From the NCBI RefSeq assembly GCF_002192415.1, contig NZ_CP021780.1, positions 248,001 to 312,000 on the forward strand: 64,000 nt of DNA, in the 5' to 3' direction. Positions 54,400 through 63,380 of this stretch are shown piece after piece (the stretch's first letter is position 1; each line of letters opens with the position of its first letter). Position numbers and translations under genes: made by a program. The stretch comes from Paenibacillus donghaensis. GTDB lineage: Bacteria; Bacillota; Bacilli; Paenibacillales; Paenibacillaceae. The notes under the pieces are model-generated. The model made no database searches. It saw only the letters and a program-made list of their open reading frames with translations, and had not been told where the DNA came from.

Positions 54400-55527
54400 A
54401 TGCTAAAAATAGGTTCTCATGTGTCCTGCGCGGACAAGGGTTTACTGAGCGCGGCCAATGAAGCGAACGAGTACGGCTCCAGCTCATTTATGATATATAC
54501 GGGAGCGCCGCAGAATACGCGCCGCAAACCAATTGAGTCCATGTATCCTGCGGAAGGAAAGCTGGCCATGAAGGCCAACGGCGTGGAGGAGATTGTGGTT
54601 CATGCTCCTTATATTATCAATCTGGGCTCCTACAAGGAGAATACGTATCAGCTGGCTGTTGATTTTCTGCAGGAGGAGATCCGCCGCACCGAAGCGTTGG
54701 AGGTTAAGCACATCGTGCTTCATCCTGGCGCCTTCACAGACAAGGATGCCGAATTCGGTATCCAGCGGATCGCCGATGGGCTGAATGAGGTGCTTGGCGG
54801 CACGGATGAGACAGAAGTGCATATTGCCCTGGAAACGATGGCCGGCAAAGGTACGGAAATTGGCCGCAGCTTCGAGGAAATCGCCTCGATCATCGACAAG
54901 GTCGAATTCAACCAGCGCCTGTCTGTCTGCCTGGATACCTGTCACATCCACGATGCCGGATATGATATCGTAAACGATCTGGATGGTGTGCTGCAGGAAT
55001 TTGACCGGTTGATCGGCCTGGAGCGTCTGGGTGTCATCCATCTGAATGACAGCAAGAATCCGGCCGGAGCGAGCAAGGATCGTCATACCCCGATCGGTTC
55101 AGGCTGGATTGGCTTCGACACCATCAACAAGGTAGTGCATCATGAAGCGCTGGCAGGCCTGCCGTTTATTCTGGAGACCCCATGGATCGGCAAGGATGCC
55201 AAGACACAGCGGCCGATGTATGAGGTGGAGATCGCCTTGCTGCGCGGCAATGTCGCCGAGCGGTTCGGTGCGGAGTTTCTGCAGGAGGTCGAGGAGCTGC
55301 ATTCCTTCTTCGCCAAGCAGGAGCTGGATTCCCGCCAATATGTGCTGGACGTATGGACGTTGCTGAAGAATGATGCCAAAGCCAAGAAGGCAGATCCCCG
55401 TGAACCGCTTGAACGGCTCTATGATCAGGTGATGAACGCCGGGTTATTCCCCAGCCTCAGTGAACAGGCGGTTAACCATCGCTTGATCGCTTGGCTTGCG
55501 GGCAAGCAGCTTCTTGTCAACGCCTAA
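54400..55527 (+). CDS. nfo: endonuclease IV (AP endonuclease) with C-terminal extension
   Basis: 375 aa. TIM-barrel AP endonuclease that cuts DNA 5' of abasic sites with three zinc ions. Metal and family motifs: [76 protein letters not shown] and [17 protein letters not shown]. The usual length is about 290-300; here about 90 further residues, mostly helical, follow EIALLRG. ATG at 54400 follows AGGGAAAGG; a GTG at 54379 would add seven residues. Confidence 0.93.
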   Translation: MLKIGSHVSCADKGLLSAANEANEYGSSSFMIYTGAPQNTRRKPIESMYPAEGKLAMKANGVEEIVVHAPYIINLGSYKENTYQLAVDFLQEEIRRTEALEVKHIVLHPGAFTDKDAEFGIQRIADGLNEVLGGTDETEVHIALETMAGKGTEIGRSFEEIASIIDKVEFNQRLSVCLDTCHIHDAGYDIVNDLDGVLQEFDRLIGLERLGVIHLNDSKNPAGASKDRHTPIGSGWIGFDTINKVVHHEALAGLPFILETPWIGKDAKTQRPMYEVEIALLRGNVAERFGAEFLQEVEELHSFFAKQELDSRQYVLDVWTLLKNDAKAKKADPREPLERLYDQVMNAGLFPSLSEQAVNHRLIAWLAGKQLLVNA

Positions 55528-55575
55528 GGCTGCCTCGATAAATGCGCATACAGATGAGAGGATGGAAAGAGAATT

Positions 55576-56475
55576 ATGGAATTGCATGTAAAAAGAGATC
55601 ATTCGGCTGACGCCGGCCAATATCCGAACCGGGTGCGCATGCTGATTTCCTGTCCGGATGGACCGGGGATTGTAGCGGCGGTATCGCATTTTCTGTACCA
55701 GCACGGTGCCAATATTGTGCAATCGGATCAATATACGATGGACCCGGACGGCGGAATGTTTTTTATGCGGGTCGAGTTTGACCTGCCTAGCCTTGCAGAA
55801 CGCCTTGATCAGCTGACTGAACAGTTCGGCGGCGTGGCTGAACGTTTCAAGATGGACTGGCAGATCTTTAATGTGCGCCAGAAGAAGAAGCTTGCGATCT
55901 TTGTATCCAAAGAGGATCACTGCCTGGTGGAGCTGCTCTGGCAGTGGCAGGCAGGGGACCTGGATGCCGATATTTCGCTTGTGGTCAGCAATCATGCCGA
56001 TATGAAGTCCTATGTGGAGTCCTTTGGTATTCCGTTCCATCATATTCCGGTTACTGCCGATACGAAAGCGGAAGCGGAACAGCGTCAGCTGGAGGTGATT
56101 GGCGACGATATCGATGTAATTATTCTCGCCCGGTATATGCAGATTATCTCTCCGTCATTCATTGAGCATTACCGTCACCGGATTATTAATATTCATCATT
56201 CCTTTCTGCCCGCCTTTATTGGAGGCAATCCTTATGCCCAGGCCTATAACCGCGGCGTAAAGATCATTGGAGCCACAGCCCACTATGTAACAGAGGAGCT
56301 GGACGGTGGTCCTATCATCGAACAGGACGTGCAGCGGGTCAGCCACAGCGATGATGTTACTGAGCTGAAGCGGATCGGCCGCACCATTGAGCGGGTCGTG
56401 CTGGCCCGGGCAGTAAAGTGGCATATTGAGGACCGGATTCTCGTTCATCACAACAAAGCGGTAGTGTTTAACTAG
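55576..56475 (+). CDS. purU: formyltetrahydrofolate deformylase
   Basis: 299 aa. N-terminal ACT domain (VRMLISCPDGPGIVAAVS...) and a C-terminal formyltransferase fold with ILARYMQIIS, INIHHSFLPAF (catalytic His) and YVTEELDGGPII (catalytic Asp). It hydrolyses 10-formyl-THF to formate and THF, balancing one-carbon units. It lies 48 bases behind nfo; GAGAGGATGG precedes its ATG. Confidence 0.95.
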   Translation: MELHVKRDHSADAGQYPNRVRMLISCPDGPGIVAAVSHFLYQHGANIVQSDQYTMDPDGGMFFMRVEFDLPSLAERLDQLTEQFGGVAERFKMDWQIFNVRQKKKLAIFVSKEDHCLVELLWQWQAGDLDADISLVVSNHADMKSYVESFGIPFHHIPVTADTKAEAEQRQLEVIGDDIDVIILARYMQIISPSFIEHYRHRIINIHHSFLPAFIGGNPYAQAYNRGVKIIGATAHYVTEELDGGPIIEQDVQRVSHSDDVTELKRIGRTIERVVLARAVKWHIEDRILVHHNKAVVFN

Positions 56476-56522
56476 CTTTTAATTGTCGGGTCTGTTTGAC
56501 TGTGCTTCACCGGTGAGAGCCG

Positions 56523-56540
56523 CTGCCCGTATGCGGGCAG
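56523..56540 (+). terminator. possible terminator behind purU
   Basis: CTGCCCG-TATG-CGGGCAG is a perfect small hairpin, but without a following T-run, so it could be only a structured spacer. Confidence 0.4.
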
Positions 56541-56698
56541 TGTGCCGTTCACTGTTCTCTATACTTTGATTAAACTGTAAGTAATCAAATAAGGCTGTAT
56601 TCTACAGGCGAAAAAGCATTTTGCCAGCATTTTGGACTTCTGTGCCAAAGTGTTTTTTGTCGTTTCCATAATTAGAATCTGTGAAGGAGGCTGGAAGC

Positions 56699-57478
56699 TT
56701 GTCCATACAACGGGGCCGTTTGCTGAAACGCAATTATCTGTTCGCCGTGCTCATCTTATTGGTCGGCTTCGGCGGGCTGCTGGGCTACGATCTGTATTTC
56801 AAGCCCTATGTGTTGTCCGGAACTGTAGTCAAAATTAAGGTGGCCGACGGACGGCTGCTGCCCAAGAATTATGAATTAAAGCCGGCAGATCTGTATCTGG
56901 ATTCGGTCCAGACCAAGGATATCCCCGCCGGGGTGATCACGGACATTGGGCAGGTGGCTAACAAAATTACTAATGTGAATCTGACCAATGGCAGTATTTT
57001 GACCGACTCGCTGGTCGATGTGAGCGGACTGGAGCCGCTGCAGGATGAAGGGATTTTCCCTATTCCCAAGGAGGCCATTTATGCAATCAACGGCTCGCTG
57101 CGCAGCCGGGACAAGGTAGACATTTATCTGGTGGAGGAGAAGCAGGCGTCGCAGCGTTCTGGCGAAACACCCGGAGGCAACAGCGGTCTGCAGAAAACAC
57201 CTCCTGGCGCAGCACCGTCAGACTCTGCCGGAGCGGCGGTTCAGGAAATACCGGATAAGCCACAGCAGCAGGTATTTCTGGCCGGGGTGACGGTCAACTA
57301 TGTACGGACAGAAGACAATAACGATGTGCTGGATTCCGAGCACGGCAACAACAATAACCGTTTTACCTCAACCGGCAAGGTGGCTGCGCCTGAACTTAAG
57401 CTGAAGAAAAGCGACGGCCAGCTGTTGGGACAATATCTGGAGCAGGGGATGAAGCTCTGGATCGTAAGGGTGGAGTAG
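56699..57478 (+). CDS. CpaB/RcpC-like SAF-domain protein
   Basis: About 259 aa. One membrane helix near the N-terminus (NYLFAVLILLVGFGGLLGYD) and an outside SAF-type domain (VKIKVADGRLLPKNYELKPADL ... NVNLTNGSILTDSLVDV), then a Ser/Pro/Gly-rich stretch. CpaB-type proteins help pilus assembly at the envelope. Start TTG at 56699, nine bases behind GAAGGAGG. First gene of the second tad-like operon; 17 bases before the next. Confidence 0.82.
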   Translation: MSIQRGRLLKRNYLFAVLILLVGFGGLLGYDLYFKPYVLSGTVVKIKVADGRLLPKNYELKPADLYLDSVQTKDIPAGVITDIGQVANKITNVNLTNGSILTDSLVDVSGLEPLQDEGIFPIPKEAIYAINGSLRSRDKVDIYLVEEKQASQRSGETPGGNSGLQKTPPGAAPSDSAGAAVQEIPDKPQQQVFLAGVTVNYVRTEDNNDVLDSEHGNNNNRFTSTGKVAAPELKLKKSDGQLLGQYLEQGMKLWIVRVE

Positions 57479-57494
57479 GAGTGGGAGGACAACT

Positions 57495-58559
57495 TTGAGA
57501 ATATTCAGTTTGGGAATCGATCAGCTGACTGTCAACGAAATTAAAAATGCCGGATTTATGGTCATCACACAAAATGTGCTGCCTGAGCCCTCCCATGCAG
57601 AGGGACAGCTGCTGATGGTGACCAGCGACCATGTGCCCGTTCACCTGCTGGTGGAGCTGCGGCGCAAGCTTGTGAACACAACGATTCTGTATCTGTTTCA
57701 GCAAAAAGGAGTGCGCGGCTATCAGGCTGTGCACATGGTATGCGAGAGCCTGGGGATTTATTTCATCCCGCCGCGTTCCACCGCGTCCGCTCTCATTGAG
57801 AAGCTGCGCTTTATTCTCGAAGAGGACAGCGAGCAGCGCAGCAACCTGGTCGGTTTCTTCGGGTCCGGCCCGGGCATTGGCTGCACCAGCAGCGCAAAGC
57901 TATTCGCCAGACGGATTGCGGCTGCCGGTCTGCGGGTGATTGTACTGGGGCTGGATCTCTACGATCCCGGCTATGACCGCAAGACGGCCATCAGTCTGGA
58001 CCGGCTGCGGCCCCGGCTGACCGGCAAGATGATTCATGATGAGGATTTCCAGCAATTGATCAGACAGGAGGGTTACCTCTACCTTCCCGGCAATTACGAT
58101 TATTTAAGCGCACAAGATTATCAGGAGGATGAGATTGAGTATCTCCTGAGCCGGGCGGGAGCAAATGCCGATGTGGTAATTGCCGATTTCGGTTCCATCC
58201 CGGAAAGTGCAGCGTGGTATGTGGGGATGCAGAAATCTGCGCTGCGCATGATCGTCACCCATCCGAAGCATGAATACCGTCTGGAGCCGCTGCTGGAGCT
58301 GGCAGGGCATATGGATCTGCAGCCGCAGGATTTCCAGCTAATCATCAACCGCAGCAATGTCGAGGAGATTACCTCGCCGAGGAATCTCTCGCAGCGCTTC
58401 GGCAGCGAGATCCTGCTGGAGCTGCCGCATTACCCGCCGTTTCAGGACAGTCTGCCACTGGGCAAAAAAGAGCTGCAGCACGTCGACGACAAGGTGCATT
58501 CCCTGCTGGTGTCGCTGGGGCTGGCGCCGGAGGTGCGCAAGAAAGGGGTGTTCTTATGA
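57495..58559 (+). CDS. second TadZ/CpaE-like protein, degenerate Walker A
   Basis: 354 aa. N-terminal receiver-like half and a C-terminal MinD-like half starting VGFFGSGPGIGCTSSAK. Here the invariant Walker A lysine-threonine is changed to Cys-Thr (GIGCTS), as in CpaE-like members with weak or no ATPase; VVIADFGSIPES stands at the Walker B position. Likely a positioning factor for the second Tad machine. Start TTG at 57495 behind GGGAGGAC. Confidence 0.75.
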   Translation: MRIFSLGIDQLTVNEIKNAGFMVITQNVLPEPSHAEGQLLMVTSDHVPVHLLVELRRKLVNTTILYLFQQKGVRGYQAVHMVCESLGIYFIPPRSTASALIEKLRFILEEDSEQRSNLVGFFGSGPGIGCTSSAKLFARRIAAAGLRVIVLGLDLYDPGYDRKTAISLDRLRPRLTGKMIHDEDFQQLIRQEGYLYLPGNYDYLSAQDYQEDEIEYLLSRAGANADVVIADFGSIPESAAWYVGMQKSALRMIVTHPKHEYRLEPLLELAGHMDLQPQDFQLIINRSNVEEITSPRNLSQRFGSEILLELPHYPPFQDSLPLGKKELQHVDDKVHSLLVSLGLAPEVRKKGVFL

Positions 58560-60076
58560 TCAGTTATTCTCCGCAGGAGCAAACGCATCCAATGCAGCTG
58601 CAGCCGAAGCCGAAGCCGTCGGAGGAGTGGAGCCTGCCGCGGTCTACTTTCCGGCCTCCCTTTTCCCTCAAGCAAAGTGTTCTGCGGACCAGCAAGCCAG
58701 GGAAAGAGGATTTCTACGGCTTTCTACACAAGATGAAAAGTGACATGAGCCTTGGCCTGGAGCGGGAGGATGACAGTTATTTTGAGCTGAATTCGAAAGC
58801 CTTGATCGGCGATCCGCAGGCGGTAAGCTTTTTTATGAACGAAATTGAGAAATACCTGCGCAAAACGCCGTTCACCGGCGTCGTTCCCGAAGCCTACCGT
58901 ACAGCGGCGGAAGCCTTGTTCCATGAGTGGAAGGGCTTCGGCCCGGCCTACCGCTGGTTTACGGACCGGGCCTACAGCGAATCTACCGGCCTGCAGATGA
59001 TCGGGAAGCAGATTTTTTATAACCACAGAGGGAGCTTTGTTGCTTATCCGTACGAGATGCCTTCGCTGGACCGGGTAGAACAGCTGAAACGTTCCTTGCT
59101 CAAGAGTGATCCGAACAAAAAGCTTAACAAAGACAACCCTTCGGTCGAGTTCAAGATGGATGATCCGCTCTGGCCCGGACGGTTCATCCGGCTGGCGATT
59201 TGGGTATCGCCCAGAGTCTGGGACGGCTTCACTACGATCTCGCTGCGGCGTCAGGTGGTCGAGTTTCTGAATCTGGAGGATCAGGCGGGGACCGAATGTA
59301 TTCCGGCGGAAGCGATTGAGCTCATCCGTGCGATTACCGCAACATTCCGCAATACGATTATTGCCGGGGCCGTAGGTTCGGGCAAAACTACCTTTGCCAA
59401 TACGATAGTAGGCGAGCAGTTGCTTGGCTCCACCTCCTGCATGGGGGTAGTGATGATTGAGAAGCACCCGGAATCGATTCTGCCCTATCAGATCAAGGGA
59501 CACCGGATTATTCCGATTCAGGCTTCGAACGAGGAGCTGATGGAGGTAGGCGTTGAATCGCTTCGGCATGACCCCAATATCCTCTACATGACCGAAATGC
59601 GTTATAACGAATGGGAATTCTATCTCTGGAGCGGCGAAAAAGGCTATGACGGCATTACCGGCACATTTCACACCGTGGATTCAGAGGATATTCCGTACCA
59701 GGGCGCGTTTGCGGTATCGACACGGATTGGCGGCAGCCTGAAGGGGCATCTGATCTCAGCGCTGAAGTCCTGCGAGCTGGTGTTTATTCTGGAGAGTGTT
59801 CCTAATGGGAAAAAGCGGCTGGCGCGGATTTCGGAGGTTTTTTATGACGAGGGGCGCAATTCGGTGTTCGCCAGTGATCTGATGCGCTGGGATACGGAGC
59901 TGTTGGGCTGGACTTACAATGACAAGCTGACAGATGCCCTGATCGGCAAAATGATCCGCAAAAATCAACCTGCTACCCAAACCGTTCTGAAAGAACTCAA
60001 ACGGCTGGCGGCAGTGAAGCCCATGACCAGTCCGCTGAAGGAGAGTCTAAAGTCAAAGATTGTGCTTAACGAGTGA
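58556..60076 (+). CDS. divergent CpaF/TadA-like secretion ATPase
   Basis: 506 aa. Walker A GAVGSGKTTFANTI at about residues 270-283. The remaining boxes are recognisable but unusual: VVMIEKHPES instead of ITIED, LYMTEMRYNEWEFYLWSGEKG instead of 'VGExR..E', and GITGTFHTVDSED in the histidine-box position. The first ~230 residues are not like TadA. ATG overlaps the previous stop. It suggests a second, specialised motor. Confidence 0.82.
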   Translation: MISYSPQEQTHPMQLQPKPKPSEEWSLPRSTFRPPFSLKQSVLRTSKPGKEDFYGFLHKMKSDMSLGLEREDDSYFELNSKALIGDPQAVSFFMNEIEKYLRKTPFTGVVPEAYRTAAEALFHEWKGFGPAYRWFTDRAYSESTGLQMIGKQIFYNHRGSFVAYPYEMPSLDRVEQLKRSLLKSDPNKKLNKDNPSVEFKMDDPLWPGRFIRLAIWVSPRVWDGFTTISLRRQVVEFLNLEDQAGTECIPAEAIELIRAITATFRNTIIAGAVGSGKTTFANTIVGEQLLGSTSCMGVVMIEKHPESILPYQIKGHRIIPIQASNEELMEVGVESLRHDPNILYMTEMRYNEWEFYLWSGEKGYDGITGTFHTVDSEDIPYQGAFAVSTRIGGSLKGHLISALKSCELVFILESVPNGKKRLARISEVFYDEGRNSVFASDLMRWDTELLGWTYNDKLTDALIGKMIRKNQPATQTVLKELKRLAAVKPMTSPLKESLKSKIVLNE

Positions 60077-60089
60077 GGGGGCAACTGCT

Positions 60090-61139
60090 GTGGAATTGAT
60101 GATGTATCTTATCCGCTTTGTCCTTCATGTGCTGGCTGTTGGGGGATTGTGGCTGCTTACGAGGCCGCTGATTGAACAGCATTTAAGACAGCTGGGGCAG
60201 AAGCTCGACTATCGCATTCAGCGCGGCTGGAGTTTGTTTGGTGGAAGAGTCAGCGGGATTCGAAAAAAGATATGGCTCTACCGCCACCTGGACAATCTGC
60301 TGTATTTCGTGCACCGGAGGTATGAGCCGGGAATCAGTGTGATGCGTTTTCTGATCCGGACGGGAGTGATTTTCCTTGCCGTCTTCCTGTCGGGACTGCT
60401 GACTCTCAGCGAGCTTCCGGGGCGGATGAGCTTCTCCAATCCTTTTTTGGAGGGGATTACACTTACTGACGGTACACCGGCTGAGGGGGCTTGGCGGTTT
60501 CCGATGTTTGTAGCGATCATTTCGGCAACGGTGCCTTATTTCCGGATGCGGTACACTCATGCGCAGCGGAAGGTGCGGGGCAGCTACGATCTGCTGGATG
60601 TCGTCAAAATCTCTACCAAGTTCACCCACCTCTCGGTGGATTCAATTCTGGACCGTACCGCCGACTATTTGAGGGAGGATAATGTACTGAAATCCCCGCT
60701 CAAGCTGCTCGCCGCCGCCTTCGGCAATTACAGCCACGAACGGGAGCTGAACGAAGCGGCGGCGCGGTTTACCGGGGCGATCGGCACCACTTTTGCGGTT
60801 GAGTTCATATCGGATCTGCTCTATGCGGAGAAGGAGGGCACCCGTTATCTCAAAAGCTCGCTGATGCTGCTCAATCGCTCCATGGAACAGCAGAGAGAGA
60901 CGATTCTTACGGTAAAAGCGGGCAGCCGGGATGCGATCAGCTTGGGGCTGTACGGCAACCTTGTCGTGCTGGTGTCCTGCGTGGGTACCTTCATGTATAT
61001 GCTGAAGCCGGATGTGTATTTTCAGCTGCAGTTCGAAACCACAGTCGGTCTTACCTTCCTGATGGTGATTGTTTCAGGTTTGTTTGTATCTTTTGTAATC
61101 AGTACAATTCTCGCCCGGCCCAAGCTGGACTACCACTGA
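60090..61139 (+). CDS. TadB-like membrane protein of the second operon
   Basis: About 349 aa. Hydrophobic segments near residues 5-20, 90-110, 140-155, 290-310 and 320-345 enclose a cytoplasmic helical region (LLDVVKISTKFTHLSVDSIL ... EFISDLLYAEKEGTRYLKSSL). The arrangement is that of T2SSF platform proteins, though the sequence is remote. Start GTG at 60090, nine bases behind GAGGGG; the frame could begin at 60060 inside the ATPase gene. Confidence 0.65.
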   Translation: MELMMYLIRFVLHVLAVGGLWLLTRPLIEQHLRQLGQKLDYRIQRGWSLFGGRVSGIRKKIWLYRHLDNLLYFVHRRYEPGISVMRFLIRTGVIFLAVFLSGLLTLSELPGRMSFSNPFLEGITLTDGTPAEGAWRFPMFVAIISATVPYFRMRYTHAQRKVRGSYDLLDVVKISTKFTHLSVDSILDRTADYLREDNVLKSPLKLLAAAFGNYSHERELNEAAARFTGAIGTTFAVEFISDLLYAEKEGTRYLKSSLMLLNRSMEQQRETILTVKAGSRDAISLGLYGNLVVLVSCVGTFMYMLKPDVYFQLQFETTVGLTFLMVIVSGLFVSFVISTILARPKLDYH

Positions 61140-61150
61140 GGGGATGGATT

Positions 61151-62020
61151 ATGGACAGGTTTCTATTATTAACGGCTGTGGCCGGCGTTGTGTATCTGGC
61201 CTTGCTGGTATTTATCAGCAGCAGCAGCAAACAGGAGCGGTATATGGTCCGGCTGGGGCTAAAGTGGGATGCGCTGGGTAACCGGATGCAGGTGGGCCGG
61301 CTTCAGCAGCTTCTGAATGACAGTGGTTTATCGATTTCAGCAGGCAAAATCACCTTATTCCGTTATTGTGCCGCCCTGCTGTTCGTAGCTGTTCAGTTCG
61401 CCGGTAATTTCATCCGGGCCGCTCCTTTTTCACCCTATGACCTGCTGATTGCTCTGCTGATTCTGCTACTTACCAGTCCGCGGCGGTTTCTGCCGCTTGG
61501 ATGGCTGCTGGCCTGGCTTCATCAGAAGACGCTGATCCAGAAGGATGGCGAGCTGATCTCCTTCGTGCGGCTGTATGAGAACAACCGGCTGCGCAAGCAT
61601 GGGTATGTGCAGTTTGGGGCTTTTTGCGCCGGAGCTGCCGGGCACTTTCAATATATCCGCCAGGATCTGCATGAGCTGTCCGAACGGGCGGTGGACGAAG
61701 GAGTGGAAAGGGCCATTGAGTGGTTTTGCGGCAAATTTCCCGACAACCACAGCTTCATTAATGACATCCGCTCGATCTTGCTGGCTACGGAGGGGATGGA
61801 TGATGACAACGAGGCCGCAGGTTACCTGCGCGAGCAGGGCAAGATCATCTCCAAAATATCAAGCGATCAATATTTAAAGAAGTGGTCTTTTATCGGAGAT
61901 GTTTCCACCATCATTAATGTAATCCCGTCGATCGCCACCTTTTTGATGATTGTCTCGCTGGCCATGCAATATATTATGCTGATTAAAGGCAATTTCAACG
62001 GTGTAGGCATGTTCCAGTGA
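61151..62020 (+). CDS. TadC-like membrane protein of the second operon
   Basis: 289 aa. N-terminal helix, a double hydrophobic block near 70-115 and a C-terminal helix (VIPSIATFLMIVSLAMQYIML). The middle has FNDIRS-type helical sequence. Likely the second platform subunit, mirroring TadB-TadC order in the first operon. GAGGGGATGG lies close to ATG. Confidence 0.65.
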   Translation: MDRFLLLTAVAGVVYLALLVFISSSSKQERYMVRLGLKWDALGNRMQVGRLQQLLNDSGLSISAGKITLFRYCAALLFVAVQFAGNFIRAAPFSPYDLLIALLILLLTSPRRFLPLGWLLAWLHQKTLIQKDGELISFVRLYENNRLRKHGYVQFGAFCAGAAGHFQYIRQDLHELSERAVDEGVERAIEWFCGKFPDNHSFINDIRSILLATEGMDDDNEAAGYLREQGKIISKISSDQYLKKWSFIGDVSTIINVIPSIATFLMIVSLAMQYIMLIKGNFNGVGMFQ

Positions 62021-62077
62021 AAATTTATATATTCAGGATAAGTTTAAAAATATACAATCAAAAGGGAGATATTAACA

Positions 62078-62287
62078 ATGAAAAAAGATGCTATTTCTAC
62101 AGGTATGTTTATCGCTATCGGATTCCTCTGCGTGGCTATTGTGATTGCGATTCTGGTACCTCTTGTTCAGGATGTCGTAAATGACGCCGATGATAACAGA
62201 CCCCCCATTCCCGGTGTAACGCTGGTTCAGCCCCGGAATTCTGTTGAAGCGGTTGTCAGCGATATCTTGCACCATTCCGCGGTTTAA
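62078..62287 (+). CDS. tiny pilin-like protein, first
   Basis: 69 aa. MKKDAISTGMFIAIGFLCVA opens a single helix ending about residue 33, followed by a short Pro-rich tail. It sits at the pilin place of a tad operon but lacks the usual glycine-Glu cleavage site, so it may stay membrane-anchored. AAAAGGGAG is present upstream. Paralogue of the next gene. Confidence 0.7.
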   Translation: MKKDAISTGMFIAIGFLCVAIVIAILVPLVQDVVNDADDNRPPIPGVTLVQPRNSVEAVVSDILHHSAV

Positions 62288-62292
62288 CTGTT

Positions 62293-62436
62293 ATGAAAAA
62301 GGACTCCATCTCAGTGGCTATGTTTCTGGCTATCGGATTTGTCATCGCGGGCATCTTCATCACTGCAGCCACACATATCATCGGCAGCAGCCAGGACGAC
62401 ATCATTACGCATACCAAACAAGTGGAGCAATACTGA
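62293..62436 (+). CDS. tiny pilin-like protein, second
   Basis: 47 aa, starting MKKDSISVAMFLAIGFVIAG and ending HTKQVEQY. The first twenty residues match the preceding gene closely (MKKD-[AS]-IS), so the two arose by duplication. It starts five bases after the previous stop without its own ribosome site, so coupled translation is likely. Confidence 0.7.
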   Translation: MKKDSISVAMFLAIGFVIAGIFITAATHIIGSSQDDIITHTKQVEQY

Positions 62437-62452
62437 CAAGGGGGCGTAACCG

Positions 62453-62833
62453 ATGAAGGCAACCGTCCTCAGGGCTTTGTTTATGTGGCTTGTGCTGTTC
62501 ATTATTCTGCAGCCGATTTTTTCGTACATTGATTATTTACTGGACCTGCAGATCAAGGCCAACACCTCCTACATCACGCAAAAAGCGGCAACCGAAGGGC
62601 TGGTCACAGCCTCGATGCGCAGTGAAGTGATCGCCAACCTCCGGGCCGTAGGGTTTCCCGAGGCTTCGGTTCAAATCACCAGCAGCACCGCAACCGTGCA
62701 GGAGCGCAAGCAGCGGATTGACGTCTATATCCAGGCGCCGCGGGTGAATCTGTTCCCTTATAATTTTGCCACCGCCACCCAGCCGACCTTTTATTACGGA
62801 CACGGATCGATTATGAGCGAATATCTTGATTGA
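62453..62833 (+). CDS. membrane-anchored minor pilin-like protein
   Basis: 126 aa. A single N-terminal helix (RALFMWLVLFIILQPIFSYI) and an outer domain with a VQITSSTATVQERKQRIDVY beta-type segment. Position and shape suit a minor pilin; no recognised family. GGGGGC precedes ATG. Confidence 0.65.
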   Translation: MKATVLRALFMWLVLFIILQPIFSYIDYLLDLQIKANTSYITQKAATEGLVTASMRSEVIANLRAVGFPEASVQITSSTATVQERKQRIDVYIQAPRVNLFPYNFATATQPTFYYGHGSIMSEYLD

Positions 62834-62853
62834 TTAAGGGATGAAGTGAAGTT

Positions 62854-63351
62854 ATGGATTATATTATCAAACTGGCCTTTGTCCTGCTGATCTTTATCTA
62901 CTCCTGGTTCTTTCAGATTCAGAATCAGGAGTGGGATATGGTGCGTGGGATGCTGAAGGATGCGGGAAACATCGCCGTTCATGATGCAGCCCAGGCGCTG
63001 GACCAAACAGCCTTGGCAGACGGTAGACTGGTGATTGATCCTGCCGAAGCTTATGCCGCTTTCACGGAGGCGGTCCAGCTTAACCTTGGTCTTGGCGACG
63101 ATCTTTCCCCAGAAACCGGCAGCAGGCTGCATCATCAGGTGAAGGTGCTGAAATTTGAGATTATTGATGAGTCCTCGGGAGTGACTTTTCCGCTGCTCTA
63201 TGAAGACAGGGCTTATGGCATCACCAAATACATACAAGGCCCATCAGTCATCGCTGTAATTGAAACCGCTCATCCGGTATTGATCACCAGAGCTAAACAG
63301 CAGGAGCCGATCCGGGTACCGGCAATTCAGGAATATAGAATGGATGAATAA
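62854..63351 (+). CDS. membrane-anchored minor pilin-like protein
   Basis: 165 aa. N-terminal helix (IIKLAFVLLIFIYSWFFQI), then NQEWDMVRGMLKDAGNIAVHDA, similar to TadE-like proteins after the helix, and an outer part with RAYGITKYIQGPSVIAVIE. Probably the last structural gene of the second tad operon. Confidence 0.65.
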   Translation: MDYIIKLAFVLLIFIYSWFFQIQNQEWDMVRGMLKDAGNIAVHDAAQALDQTALADGRLVIDPAEAYAAFTEAVQLNLGLGDDLSPETGSRLHHQVKVLKFEIIDESSGVTFPLLYEDRAYGITKYIQGPSVIAVIETAHPVLITRAKQQEPIRVPAIQEYRMDE

Positions 63352-63380
63352 CAATATTTGTTCAGAGGAGAGATGAGGAA

